From positions 54,821,373-54,885,372 of the forward strand of contig CM055099.1 of NCBI GenBank assembly GCA_029204225.1: DNA of 64,000 bases. The letters run 5' to 3'. Shown here piece by piece: positions 11,101-23,479 of the stretch. Source of the DNA: Diphasiastrum complanatum (Eukaryota; Streptophyta; Lycopodiopsida; Lycopodiales; Lycopodiaceae). Positions within the stretch are counted from its first letter, which is position 1. Each line of letters opens with the position of its first letter. The position numbers and the translations under genes are program-made. The notes beneath the pieces were generated by a model. It searched no databases. It saw only the letters and a list, made by a program, of their open reading frames with translations, and was not told the origin of the DNA.

Positions 11101-12240
11101 TGGTAAAAATGTCACTTCCAACTTGATGTACTTGGCTGCTCTTGAGATATTTGATCATGATAGGATCTCACACGTGTGGAGCCTGTTCCCACATGTGAAA
11201 GGATGTACATAGCTTACTTTTATAAAGTTAGATTGATTTTAGATGGATCTACACAAGTGTGAAATTGACCTTTGAGTAGAATCTAGAAAAAAAAAACATT
11301 TTGGTCAAACTTTTTGTAAATAGATTGCACTTCCATGTGAATGAGTAAATGCTCCCAAATGTTAAGATGCTATTCACATGTGTGGATAAGATTGTAGATG
11401 ATAAGATAAAGAGATTCCATTAGATCATATTTTATAGGGAATATTTCTATAATTGTGGAAGACTAGCTTTTTTGTTTCTAGCTAATGAGAATAGTCAACT
11501 TTGGAACACGAGCATATATGGCCCCCATTGGTGGATCTGAATGACTAGGCACTCTTCACACATTTGAAGGCTTGCTGAACAGTACTCAGCTCGTGGATAT
11601 ACTTGATCTATAAAGGGATCAACCAAATCAATGAGAAGTTGATGAGACATTGGCAATTTTTAGCTTTGCTTGTAATTCTTACATTTGTCTTGAGTTTTTA
11701 TGATTGGAATGCATTTGTATCTAAAAATACTTCACTCTCAGTGTACAGTCCGTACTGGTACTGTCCTCCACACGTGTGAGGCTGCTCTTAATAATTTTCA
11801 ATCATTTGATTCATTGCTCTTGCTAAAATCATAGTGTAATGCATCTAGATCAAGATCTAACACATAGAACTTGATAGATCTTTGGATTTGGCAATCAATA
11901 ACTCTTAATGATTGTTTTTACAATCATAATTGTCCTTTTTATTAGAAAATTCACATTGTGCTCATCATTTTGTTTAATCAATGTCTCTTTTATTGCGTTC
12001 AATATTATGTCAGAATCTCTGTAATATCATAATGCTTTTGTTTGATATTTCAATTCTTTATTGTTTGGCTACGTGATTACTTTAGCTCTGATGATTTCAA
12101 AGCTAGTTGCTAAAAGATTGAACATGACTCTTGTCATTATATTTTGCTCATTATTGATAAGCGTAGTCATGCATTAGGAAAGTAGGTTCATTATGTTGTG
12201 CTCAATAAGTCGTTTACTGCCTTCGACTTGTCGTTATTGC
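11101..12240 (+). mobile_element. Probable 3' LTR and flanking repeat, limits unclear
   Basis: It starts TGGTAAAAATG after the polypurine tract and includes CACACGTGTGGAGCCTGTTCC, related to the tandem unit near 6.1 kb. No clear CA end was found. The last part (about 12085-12200) resembles 49.70-49.82 kb (GATGATTTCAAAG..., then GCATAGTCAT...ATTAG). No coding signal is seen. Confidence 0.45.
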
Positions 12241-12269
12241 ATATCACCTCTTTCCAACAAGAACAATGT

Positions 12270-12993
12270 CCTCAAACCGAGACATAAAAGGAGAAAATGA
12301 AACAGTATCCATTTCGCTCCATTATCGGCTCGCTGATGTATGCAATGCTTTGCGTTTGACCCGATCTTGCATACTCGATCAGTTCACGTAGCCAATTCCT
12401 ATCGAATCTAGGTCCAACACATTGGAAAGCACTCATGAAGGTCATGAAATATATCCAAGCAACAAAACATCTATGCATATGTTATGGAGACAGTCAATCT
12501 GCCAACATTCTTGAAGGTTATACAGATGCAGATTGGGCAGGAGATATCGACACCAGAAGATCAACTTATGGATTTGTATTCTTATTCAATCAAGGTCCAA
12601 TCTCATGGAACAGTTGAACACAGACCTCAATAGTATTATCATCAACTGAATCAGAATACATAGCTGCCATAAATGCTACCAAGGAGGCGATTTGGCTAAG
12701 AAATCTACTTGCAGATATTGACCTTGCTCAACTACATCCAACAACCATATATTGTGATAATTAAAACACAATCGCACTATCTCTAAATCCGAGATTTCAC
12801 TCTCGAAGTAAACATATCGAAAAATTAGGTATCACTACCTTAGAGAAAAAGTGCAGAGCAAGGAAGTATCATTGGTTTACTGTAGGACAGATTTTATGGC
12901 AGGAGATTATTTCACCTAAGGATCATCACATCAGATTTAATAACATTCTAAATCTGAAGATCCAAGTTTTTCAGGATCTACATTAAGGGGGAG
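12270..12993 (+). pseudogene. Ty1/copia RT end and RNase H fragment
   Basis: It begins with RT end text YPFRSIIGSLMYAML and passes through a frame change to KALMKVMKYIQATKH. RNase H follows: YTDADWAGDIDTRRSTYGF, a stop at 12616, then LSSTESEYIAAINATKEAI and TTIYCDN. It finishes at a polypurine tract AAGGGGGAG (12985-12993). This is a different copia lineage from the one just upstream, and it is 5'-truncated. Confidence 0.82.
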
Positions 12994-13146
12994 TGCTGGA
13001 TTTTAATGCTCAGGACTAAATCCACTCAATAATGAGCATCCTGAAAAATATGTCGAAGTCCGACACCATCGACTTTGACTTCAACTTCAGCATCAACTCA
13101 CTCGACTTACTCCATTCGACTCCATCGACTTACTCGACTCACCCGA
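12994..13146 (+). mobile_element. Start of copia 3' LTR, interrupted by a Ty3-like element
   Basis: TGCTGGATTTTAATGC follows the polypurine tract directly. About 150 bp later the LTR stops where the next element's LTR begins (TGTTACGG at 13147). The last 80 bases contain several TCGACTTACTC/TCGACTC short repeats. Confidence 0.65.
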
Positions 13147-13586
13147 TGTTACGGCCATATTCAGTTATGGACATGGAATAGTCCTAATATGTTGGATCGG
13201 CCCTCCAGTGTTCGAGATTATTAGTCACGCCCAGATTTTATTCCACTTCAAGGCATGTTGGTGACTAATGACCTTGAGAGGACCCAGACACTCTAATTGA
13301 GACATATGGAGTAGTGCATGTATGTGTGACAGATATAGGAAGGAGGAATGCATGAAGAGCTGTGACCTATTTATAGTTGGCCTGCATGGGGATTGCATAG
13401 GTTCATGTATAGGATTCTACTCTCTATATATTGAGGTAGAGATTATTTTGTCGACAACTTTGGTCTAGGTTACCAGTTGAGCTCTTTTCCTCTTGCTATC
13501 ACATGGCATGGCTTGGGGGCTAGATCCAGGAGGGATCTAGGTTTGGTTGGGTGGTTTTGCTCCATTGTCTCTCTTGTGTTTTCCTA
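13147..13586 (+). mobile_element. 5' LTR of the Ty3-like element
   Basis: It matches 19011-19448 almost end to end, including ATTGAGACATATGGAGTAG and the TATATATTGAGG region. CTATTTATAG at about 13367 could serve as a TATA element. Confidence 0.85.
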
Positions 13587-15877
13587 TGGTAGAGTGCTCT
13601 TCTACAAGGTTGATTTTGGATTATGATGTTGAGAATTTTTGTGACTTCATTCTTAATATACTATTCTTTTGAAAAAGCTTTCAATTCGGGTTGAATGAAT
13701 TGCTAAACCATATTCAAATGCTTGTCTTTTTGCTAGATTCTGCTTGGATTAAGTTTGATTGCATGCTTTAGTCCATAATGTGCTGAATCGTGTCTTTTTA
13801 ATTGGGTTTATAGATAGATTGATTTAAGTCAATTCATCAAGATAATATGCACTAATTTCTTTTTAGTACATGATTCTGGGGACTGCATGTTGAGGAGGAA
13901 GAGATTTATGCCCAAAATCCTCCTAAGAAACTGCATGTTGAAAGACATTGATGGATGGTAGTCAAACTAATATATTGCAAAATAGATAGCTAAGACAGTT
14001 GAGTGAGCAATCACTTGCTTAGAAATGCTTTTGTCCCTGCAAAAGTTATAAAAACATAACAGATGGTTCTAAGAACTGTATAGGATTAAGAAGAGGCTTT
14101 TTAGAAACTTTTGAAGTGCTGCCAAAGGCCGTTCGACAGCCAGTTGCTGCTTGGAGTCGGATTCTCAGGGATTGATTTGCATGAATGGTTCTGCAAATAG
14201 AAAACAATTGAGGCAATCCTTCTTGCCGGAGCTTCTTGAGCTGTTGAGCGTGCTCTCTTGTTGCGATTCTGAGTGGCAGCAGAACTGTTATTGGATTGGT
14301 GGTCGCCGATTTAAACTGCTATCCCAATTGGCTGACAAATCTGATTTTGATGGCGTTTTCCTGCTAGAAATCGAGTTATAAGAGATAAGAACGTGAAAGC
14401 TGGTGAATTATCATTACTCCAGCATTGGAGAGTGTTGAGCGATGGTTAAATCTCTGCTTGATCTCTCTCTCCTCTCTATCTCGATGGGGTCGCGACTGGG
14501 TTCTTCTTGAACTAAGAAGAGTGGCGACCAGTTCAAAGTTTAGGGCTTGGAAGGAGGGGTGCCATTTTTCAATCATGCATGAAGCTTTTCATTTGATTAA
14601 TCTCTCTCTTTTGTTTCCCCATTCATGAATTGGATGCATGGTGGTGCCTAACCTTGTTGATTGCATGTATCATTAGTTCACTCAGTTGTGCATGTTCGTT
14701 GCCATGTGCTTGCATTGATTTCTTAGTTTTTGCAAAGGGGTTGGTGCATTTGGTGGAATGCATGGCTATTTGTAACGGTTTTTTGGCTGCATAGCCGATT
14801 TTTTTGAAGTCTTTGCAAAATTTTTGATGTGATCAAAACAATGGTCGATTCAGAGAGGATTCTTGTAAAATAATTCAATGATTGAGAAGTGAATTACCTA
14901 TTCTCCTGATCTTAACCGGGAAAATTTTTGGAGAATAATTTTATTATCCTAATTGATATGTCTATGTGATTGGATCCATAGATTAAGGATTAGCGATAAA
15001 ATATTATTCTTCATGGTAATTTTCTCCAGGCATGTATGTACCCGCTGTTGGAAAATCAATTTCTTGGTATTGTGCTATTTTGCCACTTAACTCTCGAGTT
15101 TCGGAACTCCCTATAAATTGAGCTAAATGGTTTTTTTTTTCGGTTTTTCCTTTTGGACTCGGTGGTGCACCGATAGGCTTATTCTAAATGTTTTTGATCT
15201 TTAGGATTGGGCAAGCTAAAGCTTTTGAGATACTTGTTAAAGTGAATAAATGGAATAAAGGTCATAATTTTTGGAGGTAACTAATGTTTGATAAAAAAAA
15301 TTTTGTGTATTGAATATCGTAAAAGAGTACCCGAATCCAGATTTTATTGATTTTCCATTAGGTTCAGGCAACTTTAATGAAATAATACTTTAGTTGGTGT
15401 AGTAAAAAAGGAAGTAACCTAACATTTACTTGTGTCAATGGAGTTTTTGGTGCCTTCACTGATGAAACTTTTCGGGGGAGGAAGAAAATGAGACACCTAA
15501 GTGGGCAAATGTGATTGTGTTATGTAATTTGGATTGGTAATTAATCCCTGTAAGAAATTCGCATAACACCGATTTGTTCAATTCATTAAGTTGAATTTAT
15601 TTCCAAATATCTATAGGACCATGAGCGGTCTCTATTTGTTATTGGAAATTGTGACATGGAAGAGCCTTATTCCTAAGAGTTGGAACTCTCAGATGGTAGG
15701 AATTCGGGAGTATAGTACCACCCAGATGGGTTGCTTTATGTGACGGTAAAACCATGTGCAGATTCTTGTTAAATCACAATTTTGTCAATGGATTATTGTG
15801 GTCCATTTGGAACAAATTTGGGGGTGCTCTAGTACTTGGTGGAATAGATATGCGCATATCTGGTATAGGAAATCTAG

Positions 15878-16213
15878 ATGGAGTTTTTAAGATCTCTGGA
15901 TTATCGGATAATGCAGTTAATGATCTTCTTGAAGGAACTGAATTCCTTGTACCATTTTGAATATATGTATTGGATATCTATTGGTTATACTTCAGTTATT
16001 TTGAATTTTTTTTCCTTTTGGTTTATGATGAATACACTTGGGTTATTTCAATCGTTTATGAATGAGATTTCTCGTCCATATCGGGGTCAATGCCTAGTGG
16101 TATTCTTAGATGATATTGTCGTCTACAATGTAAAGCTTAAAGAAATGGAGAATTCAATGGTAGGAAGTATTTTTTGGAAATGGTTGAAGATTAGGTCCTA
16201 TATATGGTTATAG
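15878..16213 (+). pseudogene. Degenerate Ty3/gypsy reverse transcriptase
   Basis: The frame contains LFQSFMNEISRPYRGQ followed by CLVVFLDDIVVYN. These correspond to the family's conserved FQ.LMN..FRPYLG segment and its VVFLDDILVYS active-site strand, with both catalytic Asp kept. The preceding FWFMMNTLG replaces the usual PFGLTNAPA. Upstream and downstream RT motifs cannot be followed, and no gag, protease, RNase H or integrase is readable in this element. Confidence 0.72.
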
Positions 16214-19010
16214 GATGGTTAGATAATATTTTTGATTTTCTGTTGATCAGATCTAAAAGCAAAGAACTTTCTTGGAGAGAAAACTGATGGTATGGGACAT
16301 CAGTGATTTCAAAAGGGAATTCTTGTGTGGAAATGATCTGTAGACCAGTGATTAGTATTTATATTTTTTGGTAATACTAACAATTGAAACCATTGGTTAA
16401 ACTTGGTTAGGGTATTTGGAGAGGTTATGAGATATAGATCCGGATCCCTCAATGGTATCTCATAAATTTCAAATCGGAAACTCTTAAAAGCTATTTCTCT
16501 TTTAATTTAAACCTCTACTTTTTAGAATTTTCTTTTATTTGATCAATTGGATTGAAATTCATATAATTTCTTTCAGTGTACAACAAGGTTCTAAAGGACT
16601 GTTAAAGTTATATGAATTTATGCTTCCATTTTAGTTTTGTGTATATAGCTCATAACCAATTGATGTTTCAACTGATTAAGTGGAATTTAGACTTCTTGAG
16701 CCCAAATGTGTTTCTATCATTTGGGATAAGATATTTTATGATTTTGAGAAAAAAAAAGTTCGGTTTGTAATAGTATTGGATATTTATTACTGACTTTTTC
16801 AAATTTTTGATATCTTATACGTTGTCTCCTGAGAACTTTTTAATCAAGATTATGGAATTTCTTTTAAAAGGGGGGGAAGAAAATGATAGGAATAAGACTT
16901 TTATGGGATCAACTAGTTGCATAGATTTATTTTGTGGAATCCAGTATGTGTGCAATGGTGGAGCTATCCAGTGAGAATAGAGGAAATCTCTAGTGATTGT
17001 TTTGAATAATCTGGAACTAGAGGAGTTTTGGGGATATTGAGTTGTGAGATATTCATGAATATGGGAAGTGTTGGTAAAGATTAAATTATGGTTCACTGAT
17101 CGGTTTGCCAAGTACCATTTTGTTATGGATTGAATCAGAGGAATAAAACTTTAATCTTAACCTTATGTCCAAAGATGTCTGTATGTGATGCCTAGTCTTG
17201 GTTTGTACACTAAGATCTGATGTAGGTTGATTGGTTGATTGGTTGATCTGATGTAGGTTGATTGGTTGAAGAAATTTTGTTGGTAAAAGTATGATGGTTG
17301 GAAAGCTTGTGATGTGGAATTATTCACTTTAGAGATTTCCCATATATGTTATATACTCATGAGAAGTAGAGTCTTTTTTTGTAGTTGAGTTACAAGATTC
17401 TCAGTGATATATGTGAGTGACATAGGCGGATTTTGGAGGAATCTGCCAGATAAGGACATATATGTTTATGTATTGGGTCATAGTGAGATTTTTCTCATAT
17501 GTGCATGATTTATCTTGTTTGGATCTACTATGTATTCCTAGTTGCTAAGGTTATCCGGTGCACTTAACCTAGTCATTGAACATAGACATATGATCAAGTA
17601 TTGTGTTTGACAATTACTTGCAGAGTTAACAGATTTGTTTTGATAGATCTATTGGTTAACTAAAAAGCGATTTGTATATGGATCTAAATGTGGTGTCGTA
17701 CATGTACAATTATGAGCTGCACCTAGACATTTAAGATTTTGTAAATCATGGGCAATGACCTTGAGTGGTTGTTTTACTCCAGTGGAAGTTAATTGGTAAA
17801 CTGACAATGGGAAGATAATTCACCGGAAACTGTTTGTTTTGTGTGTATTGCTTGTAAGACACATAACTTGTGAGTCATTTGGATTCATCTGAAAAAATTG
17901 TGTGCATAGGATATACGAAATTCTTGGGTGTGTATTTCTCAGTGGGGAAATAACTCTATTCATTAGTGACTGTATCCCAGAGCGCTCAATTGGATATCAG
18001 ATTCTAATGGTTCCAAGAATGGTAAACTGAATTTTGGAATTCAGCAGAATTTTGTAATCTCTAGATGTTGTTCCAGGGGATTGTATAAATTTTGTGCTGT
18101 TAAAGACAGATGTTATAATGGTCTTTAATTACTTGGTTGAATGTAGAATTTGGAACTCATACTTTGGTTAAGAATCGGATTGAAAAGATAATGAGTAATT
18201 CTTGATCATTTGGGTGAGTCAAGGATTTAGACTTGTTAGTTGAACTCTAAATTTCTTCACTCCAGTGCATACTTGAGATTGTATGGATCTCACAAGCATT
18301 TTCATTAGGTAATTGGTTACTTATGATGAATTTGCTTACATTAGTGGATGGTATTCTACTACAAATTGAAGTCTATAAGTGCTTTTGTACAGAGTTCAGT
18401 CGATATCTCCAGAATTATAGGAGACTAATAAATTTATTAAGATACAGATAGTTGTTGATTTCTGGCAATGGTGCTAGAAATGGGACTATTAACTCATTAG
18501 AGTAATTGCAGTACTCTGGAGTGAGTTATAATTGTCTGAGACTTGATGGATCTCCTAAAGATTTTAAATGACTAAATTGGGATATTTTAGAATATTTGAA
18601 TATTCTAAGAATATTTGTACCAAGAAGCATTATTATTTGCAAGAAATTGTGGACAGATTTTAGACTATGATTAAAATGGAATTTCTTTAGCTTTTGGATT
18701 TGATCTCTGAAATAAAGAAGTTGATTCACCCAGTGGTTCATGTAATTAGAATTACAAGAAGGTGATGAGCTTTTGTTTTGGAGTAGATCAACCCATTTGA
18801 AAGATTTATAGCTTAGTTTATCTTTGGAAATTTGAGTTAGTAGTTCATGAGAAGAGGCAAACAATTTAAAAATTGTTGCATCTCTGAGTACTTATTCAAA
18901 TGGAAAGATCAGACTAAGAATAATGATTCATGGGTAAGACTTGAAAGCTTAAGGGATAATTTCATATCTTCTTTTTTCTGTTTTGAGGACAGAACCTGTT
19001 TGAGAAAAAA

Positions 19011-19448
19011 TGTTATGGATATTCAGTTATGGACATGGAATAGTCCTAATATGGTAGACCGGCCCTCCAGTGTTCAAGATTATTGGTCACGCCTAGATTT
19101 TATTCCACTTCGAGGCATGTTGGTGGCTAATGACCTTGAGAGGACCCAGACACTCTAATTGAGACATATGGAGTAGTGCATGTACGTGTGACGGATATAG
19201 GCAGGAGGAATGCATGAAGAGCTATGACCTATTTATAGTTGACCTGCATGGGGATTGCATGGGTTCATGCATAGGATTCTACTCTCTATATATTGAGGTA
19301 GAGATTATTATGTCGACGACTTTGGTCTAGGTTACCAGTTGAGCTCTTCTCCTCTTGCTATCACATGGCATGGCTTGGGGGCTAGATCCAGGAGGGATCT
19401 AGGTTTGGTTGGGTGGTATTGCTCCATTGTCTCTCTTGTGTTTTTCTA
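19011..19448 (+). mobile_element. 3' LTR of the Ty3-like element
   Basis: It starts TGTTATGGATATTC after a purine run and ends near CTA at 19448. It is the partner of 13147-13586. Beyond it the sequence changes to the 3' LTR of a minus-strand copia element. Confidence 0.85.
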
Positions 19449-19740
19449 TCCTCATCTTAGGAGTTGTACTTAGAATTTGCTTCGAATAGGAACACAGATC
19501 ATGCTACACAATAACACAGACAGAAAACACTCTTCACAACAAGCTCACATAGCAACTGTATTTCACAAAATGAAATTACACTATACATATAGCTATTCAC
19601 TCAAGCAACCCATGCATGACCCAAGTGGTCGTTGGCAGGACGCGTGTCCCGTCGACTTGCCTCGTGGCGAGACCAACTGATCCTTATCAACTGATAGGAC
19701 CCACAGTACAGTAGCACAACAATTCTACTTTAATTCTAAC
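19449..19740 (-). mobile_element. 3' LTR of the minus-strand copia element (partial)
   Basis: It follows the purine tract on the minus strand, starting GTTAGAATTAAAG. The left side meets the LTR of the Ty3-like element at 19448. The true end may be lost, and no second copy was found in the window for comparison. Confidence 0.5.
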
Positions 19741-19769
19741 TCTCTCCCTTGAAGTAGAGTCTACTTTTA

Positions 19770-20945
19770 TACATAGCTTTAAAGTTAACAAACTTTAAGT
19801 ACAGAAAGCTTTGATCTAAACTTATCAAACTTTTCTCCAACAAATGGCTTAGTGAAAATATCAGCTAGTTGTTCATCCGTACTACAATGAACAACATTAA
19901 TTTCACAACTCAGCAGCCTCTCGCGTATAAAGTGATACTAAATCTCAATGTGTTTAGTTCTCGCATGGAACATTGGATTCTTTACTAGCTGAATGCCACT
20001 TTGACTATCGCTATGTAATGTCGTGGGATTTTTTCCGCCTCATGCCAACTTCTTCCAAGATTTGTCTCAACCATATAGCTTCATGTGCTACACTACACAT
20101 TGTTTTATACCCTGCTTCTGTGGTGGATAGAGCAATTGTACTTTTCTTCTTACTAGACCAGGAAAAGCAACTGCCACAAAGCTAGAATACATACCATGTA
20201 GTGGATCTACGATCATCATAGTCAGCTCCCCAATCCGCATCCACATAGCCACACAACTTAGGTAAACCCTCATGCTTTTTGTAAATCAAGCCATAATCTG
20301 AAGTGTCTTTTACATAATGCAAAATGCGCTTAGCTGCCTTCCAATGCGTTTCTGTAGGTGTTGCCATAAACTGACTTACAATACCAACAACATAGCATAG
20401 AGTCTGGTCTAGTCGTGGTAAGGTAAATCAAGCTCCCTACTAACTGCCTATACATCATAGCATCAAATGACTGTGACTCATCAAGCTTAGAAAGCTTTTT
20501 ACCTGGTTCAATAGGAGTATTCATTGCAATCCTGCAACCTAAACCTATGCAACAACTCTTTGACATACTTCACCTGTGTTAAACCCACTTCATGTCCTTT
20601 TTGCCACACCTCTACTCCAAGGCAATAATGCATCAGGCTGAGATCTGTCATCTCGAATTGTTCCATGAGATCTTTCTTGATCATGTCTATCATCTCTTGA
20701 TTATTTCCCGTAATAATCAAGTCATCAACATAAAGAACAATCAAAGCAACCATACCATCAAAGCATAAGACATATAGATTTGGATCAGAATGTGTTCTCA
20801 CCATCCCTTTTGAACGAAAGTAGGCATCAATCCTGCTATACCATGCACGTCGTTCTTGTTTAAGACCATAAAGCACTTTCTTCAAGCGACATACTTTATT
20901 TTCTTGTCCTTTCGCTACAAAGCCTTCAGGTTGATCCATGAACAC
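19770..20945 (-). pseudogene. Ty1/copia RT (C-terminal half) and RNase H
   Basis: Frame 20945-20508 starts MFMDQPEGFVAKGQENKVC, then VLYGLKQERRAWY and the active-site strand LYVDDLIITGNN (about residue 72), then MTDLSLMHYCLGVEVWQ. After a frame change come RQLVGSLIYLTTTRPD and HWKAAKRILHYVK. RNase H follows with LCGYVDADWGADYDDRRST (about 20270-20215), AIWLRQILEEVGM (about 20065) and ADIFTKPF (about 19850). Several single-base stops occur. It continues the integrase-RT frame by a one-base shift near 20930. Confidence 0.88.
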
Positions 20946-22399
20946 CTTTCTTCTAACTCACCATTTAGAAAAGCAGATTTCACATCCATCTGATGCAAAG
21001 GCCAGCCAAAATGTGAAGCTAAAGCAACAAGTAAACATAGAGTATTCCACTTACATACTGGCGCAAAGGTCCCCTCATAGTCGATGCCTTTACTTTGTGC
21101 ATACCCTTTGATCACCAATCTTGCCTTGTGCTTTGCTATACTTCCATCTGCATGGTACTTAGTCCTATATACCCATTTGTAACCAATGGGTTTCTTGCCA
21201 ACTGGTGGTTCTATTAAGTCCCATGTGCTATGTTTAGCAATTGACTCCATCTCCTCTCCCATGGCCTTGATCCAAATGTCATCGTCCTTCACTTCACCAT
21301 AAGTCGAAGGTTCTTTGCTTTGAATAATACTAGATAAGAGAGCATAATTTGCTTCATACCTTTCAGGTTGTGTCTTCTCTCTTGTTGATCTTTGTAGCTC
21401 TCCCTGGCTAGATGATCCTGGAGAGTCATCCATGTCGTGGCTCTCCAACAATCTCTCAAACCACTTAGGGAGCTTCTTGTCAAGTGATCGGCTTCCTGGT
21501 GAAAATGTATCCCACGGTACATCCTTCTCCTTGCGTTTGTCAGCTGCAACTTCAATCCTGCTTGCACCAAAAGGTTTGTCTCTACCTCTCCAACCTGTCT
21601 CTTGAGGTTGAGTAGTAGTATCTTGAGATGTATCCTCATATTCATCACTTGGAAGGTCAATGAATGGATCATCATTAGGAGGTATCCTCACTATACCATC
21701 TTTTCCACTGGATGTGTCTATCTTCTCAGCATCCTTGTCTTCATACATCTTGGATTCATCAAAGATAACATCACGACTTACATGGATTTTGTTTTCCACC
21801 AGATCAAAACATCTATAGCCCTTCACACGTTCATCATATCCTAGGAATATACACTTGATAGCTTCTACATCAAGTTTACGTCTCTCTTCCTTAGGAATGT
21901 ATACAAAGGCCTTACACTTAAAGCTTCGCAAGTGGTTCACCTTTGGCTTCTTCTTCGTGAATGCTTCCTCAGGTATTATCTTTGGTATAACAATGGTAGG
22001 ACTTCTATTTTGAAGATAGACTATCGTACTGCATGCTTCTGACCACAAATCTTTTGGTAGTTTCATCTCAGCTAGCATAGATCTGGCACTTTCCACAATC
22101 GTACGATTCTTACGCTTAGCTACACCATTGAGAGCAGGAGTATGAGCTTGCGTAAATTGTCTTTTGATCCCACATTGATCACAAAGATCATTGAAGTTAT
22201 TAGACTTGTACTCAACTCCACTATCTGATCTTAGGACTTTGATCTTCTTACTTGTCTGATTTTCGACCAATGCTTTGAAGCTCTTGAAATTATCAAATGC
22301 ATCTGATTTCTTCTTCAAGAAGTAGATCCACGTCTTACGTGACATATCATCAATAAAGGTCATGAAATAGAAGGCTTTACCTAAGGACATGGTCCTCAT
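20915..22399 (-). pseudogene. Ty1/copia integrase and RT N-terminal half
   Basis: A 494-codon frame. The integrase core starts YFMTFIDDMSRKTWIYFLKK, with RSDSGVEY carrying the second catalytic Asp (residue 59). The third catalytic position, 36 residues later, is Lys in NGVAKRKNRT where the family has Glu. Then come LWSEACSTIVYLQNRSPT, the C-terminal region CKAFVYIPKEERRKLD and KCIFLGYDE, a variable linker, and RT from about residue 395 (WDLIEPPVGKKPIGYKWVYR, YAQSKGIDYEGTFAPV, QMDVKSAFLNGELEE). A stop at 22424-22426 separates it from gag-protease. The first integrase Asp lies upstream in IHTDLCGPM. With the Lys change the integrase should be inactive. Confidence 0.9.
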
Positions 22400-22474
22400 G
22401 GGCCCGCATAAATCTGTGTGGATTTAATCAAGGATGTTCTTGGCTCTTGCAACATCACCTTTATTGAACTTCTC

Positions 22475-23458
22475 TCAATGCTGCTTCCCATATACACATG
22501 ATTCGCACATCGATTTCAAGTGGTCTTCTATAGTAGGCAATTCTGTTACCATCTCCAATTTCCTCATCAAACCCAAGCTTCCTAAGTTCAAGTAACCAAG
22601 CCTCTTATGCCACAAGTCAGTTTGCGATGGAATGGACGATACGAGTCCATGTTGCCCCTTGATTGTAGCATTCAACCTGTACAATTTCGTATTGGGCTCC
22701 CTTACTCCATCCGCAATAACTTTGAACTTTTGGTTCACATCCTTCACAAAGCAACGATCATGGGCAAATTCTACTTTCAACTTTTGATCAGTAATGACTC
22801 CAACAAAAAGTAGATTTTTTTTCAAGCCTGGTACGTAAAGTACCTCCCTGATCATTCTGGTTTTGTCATCAGGTAGTTGGATTGAAACGGTGCCTATCTC
22901 CTTGATCTTGCACACATCACCATTTGCTTGTGAAACGGACGTTCCATTATCCAACACTTTCAAGCTACTGAACCAATTCTTGTTACCTGTCATGTGTCTT
23001 GTGGCTCCCGAGTCAATATACCATGCTTGATCATCCTGATTAGATGATAATGCAGATATGAAGATGCTAGAGTCTTCAATCTCACCCTCATCGACAAGGT
23101 TACCTGCTTGCTTTGGTTTTCCCTTGCCTTGTTCCACTAGGAATTTGCGACATTCACTCTTCCAATGGCCCTTTTTACCACAATGGAAGCACTTGTCTTT
23201 CTTCTTGGTCTTACTGGAAGATCCCTCATCCTTCTGAGTCTTGGCAAATTGTTGTTTAGACTTTTTCTTGCCCTTTCCCTTGCCTTGTTTTTGGCATGTC
23301 ACAAGTGCCTGATCGTCAGTATTTTGACGTCTAGCTTTCACCATTTCTCGTCGTTGCTCTTCCTGCATCGAGATTCCTATGAGCTCGTCAAAGGTTGGCA
23401 ATCTTTCTCTTGATGCTATTCCACTCACAAACATCTGATAGGTTTTGCAATGCCACAC
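22475..23458 (-). pseudogene. Ty1/copia gag C-terminus, protease and GAG-pre-integrase
   Basis: A 327-codon open frame. Residues 1-50 are the gag end (RERLPTFDELIGISMQEEQR), followed by a Lys-rich linker and the knuckle CFHCGKKGHWKSEC (residues 90-103, all ligands present). The protease site is AWYIDSGATRHMTG (about 145-158), with VLYVPGLKKNLLFV downstream. GAG-pre-integrase ends LWHKRLGYLNLGSL and CESCVYGKQH. The gag N-terminus upstream of 23458 is lost or replaced by leader-like sequence. The Met start is probably internal. Confidence 0.9.
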
Positions 23459-23479
23459 AATGCATTGTGCACCAGCTCC

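Larger units (their letters stand above)
13147..19448 (+). mobile_element. Ty3/gypsy-like element with paired LTRs and decayed interior
   Basis: Two direct repeats of about 440 bp, 13147-13586 and 19011-19448, both start TGTTA and end TTYCTA, and differ by roughly two dozen mostly transition changes by eye. An AT-rich interior of 5.4 kb lies between them. GAGAAAAAA just before the second repeat may be the polypurine tract. TGGTAGAGTGC just after the first may be a decayed primer site. The only coding trace is the Ty3-type RT near 16.0 kb. I found no matching target duplication. The similar LTRs and ruined interior suggest a non-autonomous copy. Confidence 0.78.

Noticed and set aside
12994-13146. 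CRISPR-like or satellite reading of the TCGACTTACTC repeats
   Set aside because: Irregular spacing and only a few units within an LTR. CRISPR arrays are not expected in a plant nuclear genome.
17219-17272. Local duplication of TGATGTAGGTTGATTGGTTGA
   Set aside because: A slippage-type duplication of about 30 bp inside the decayed Ty3-like interior, with no wider significance seen.
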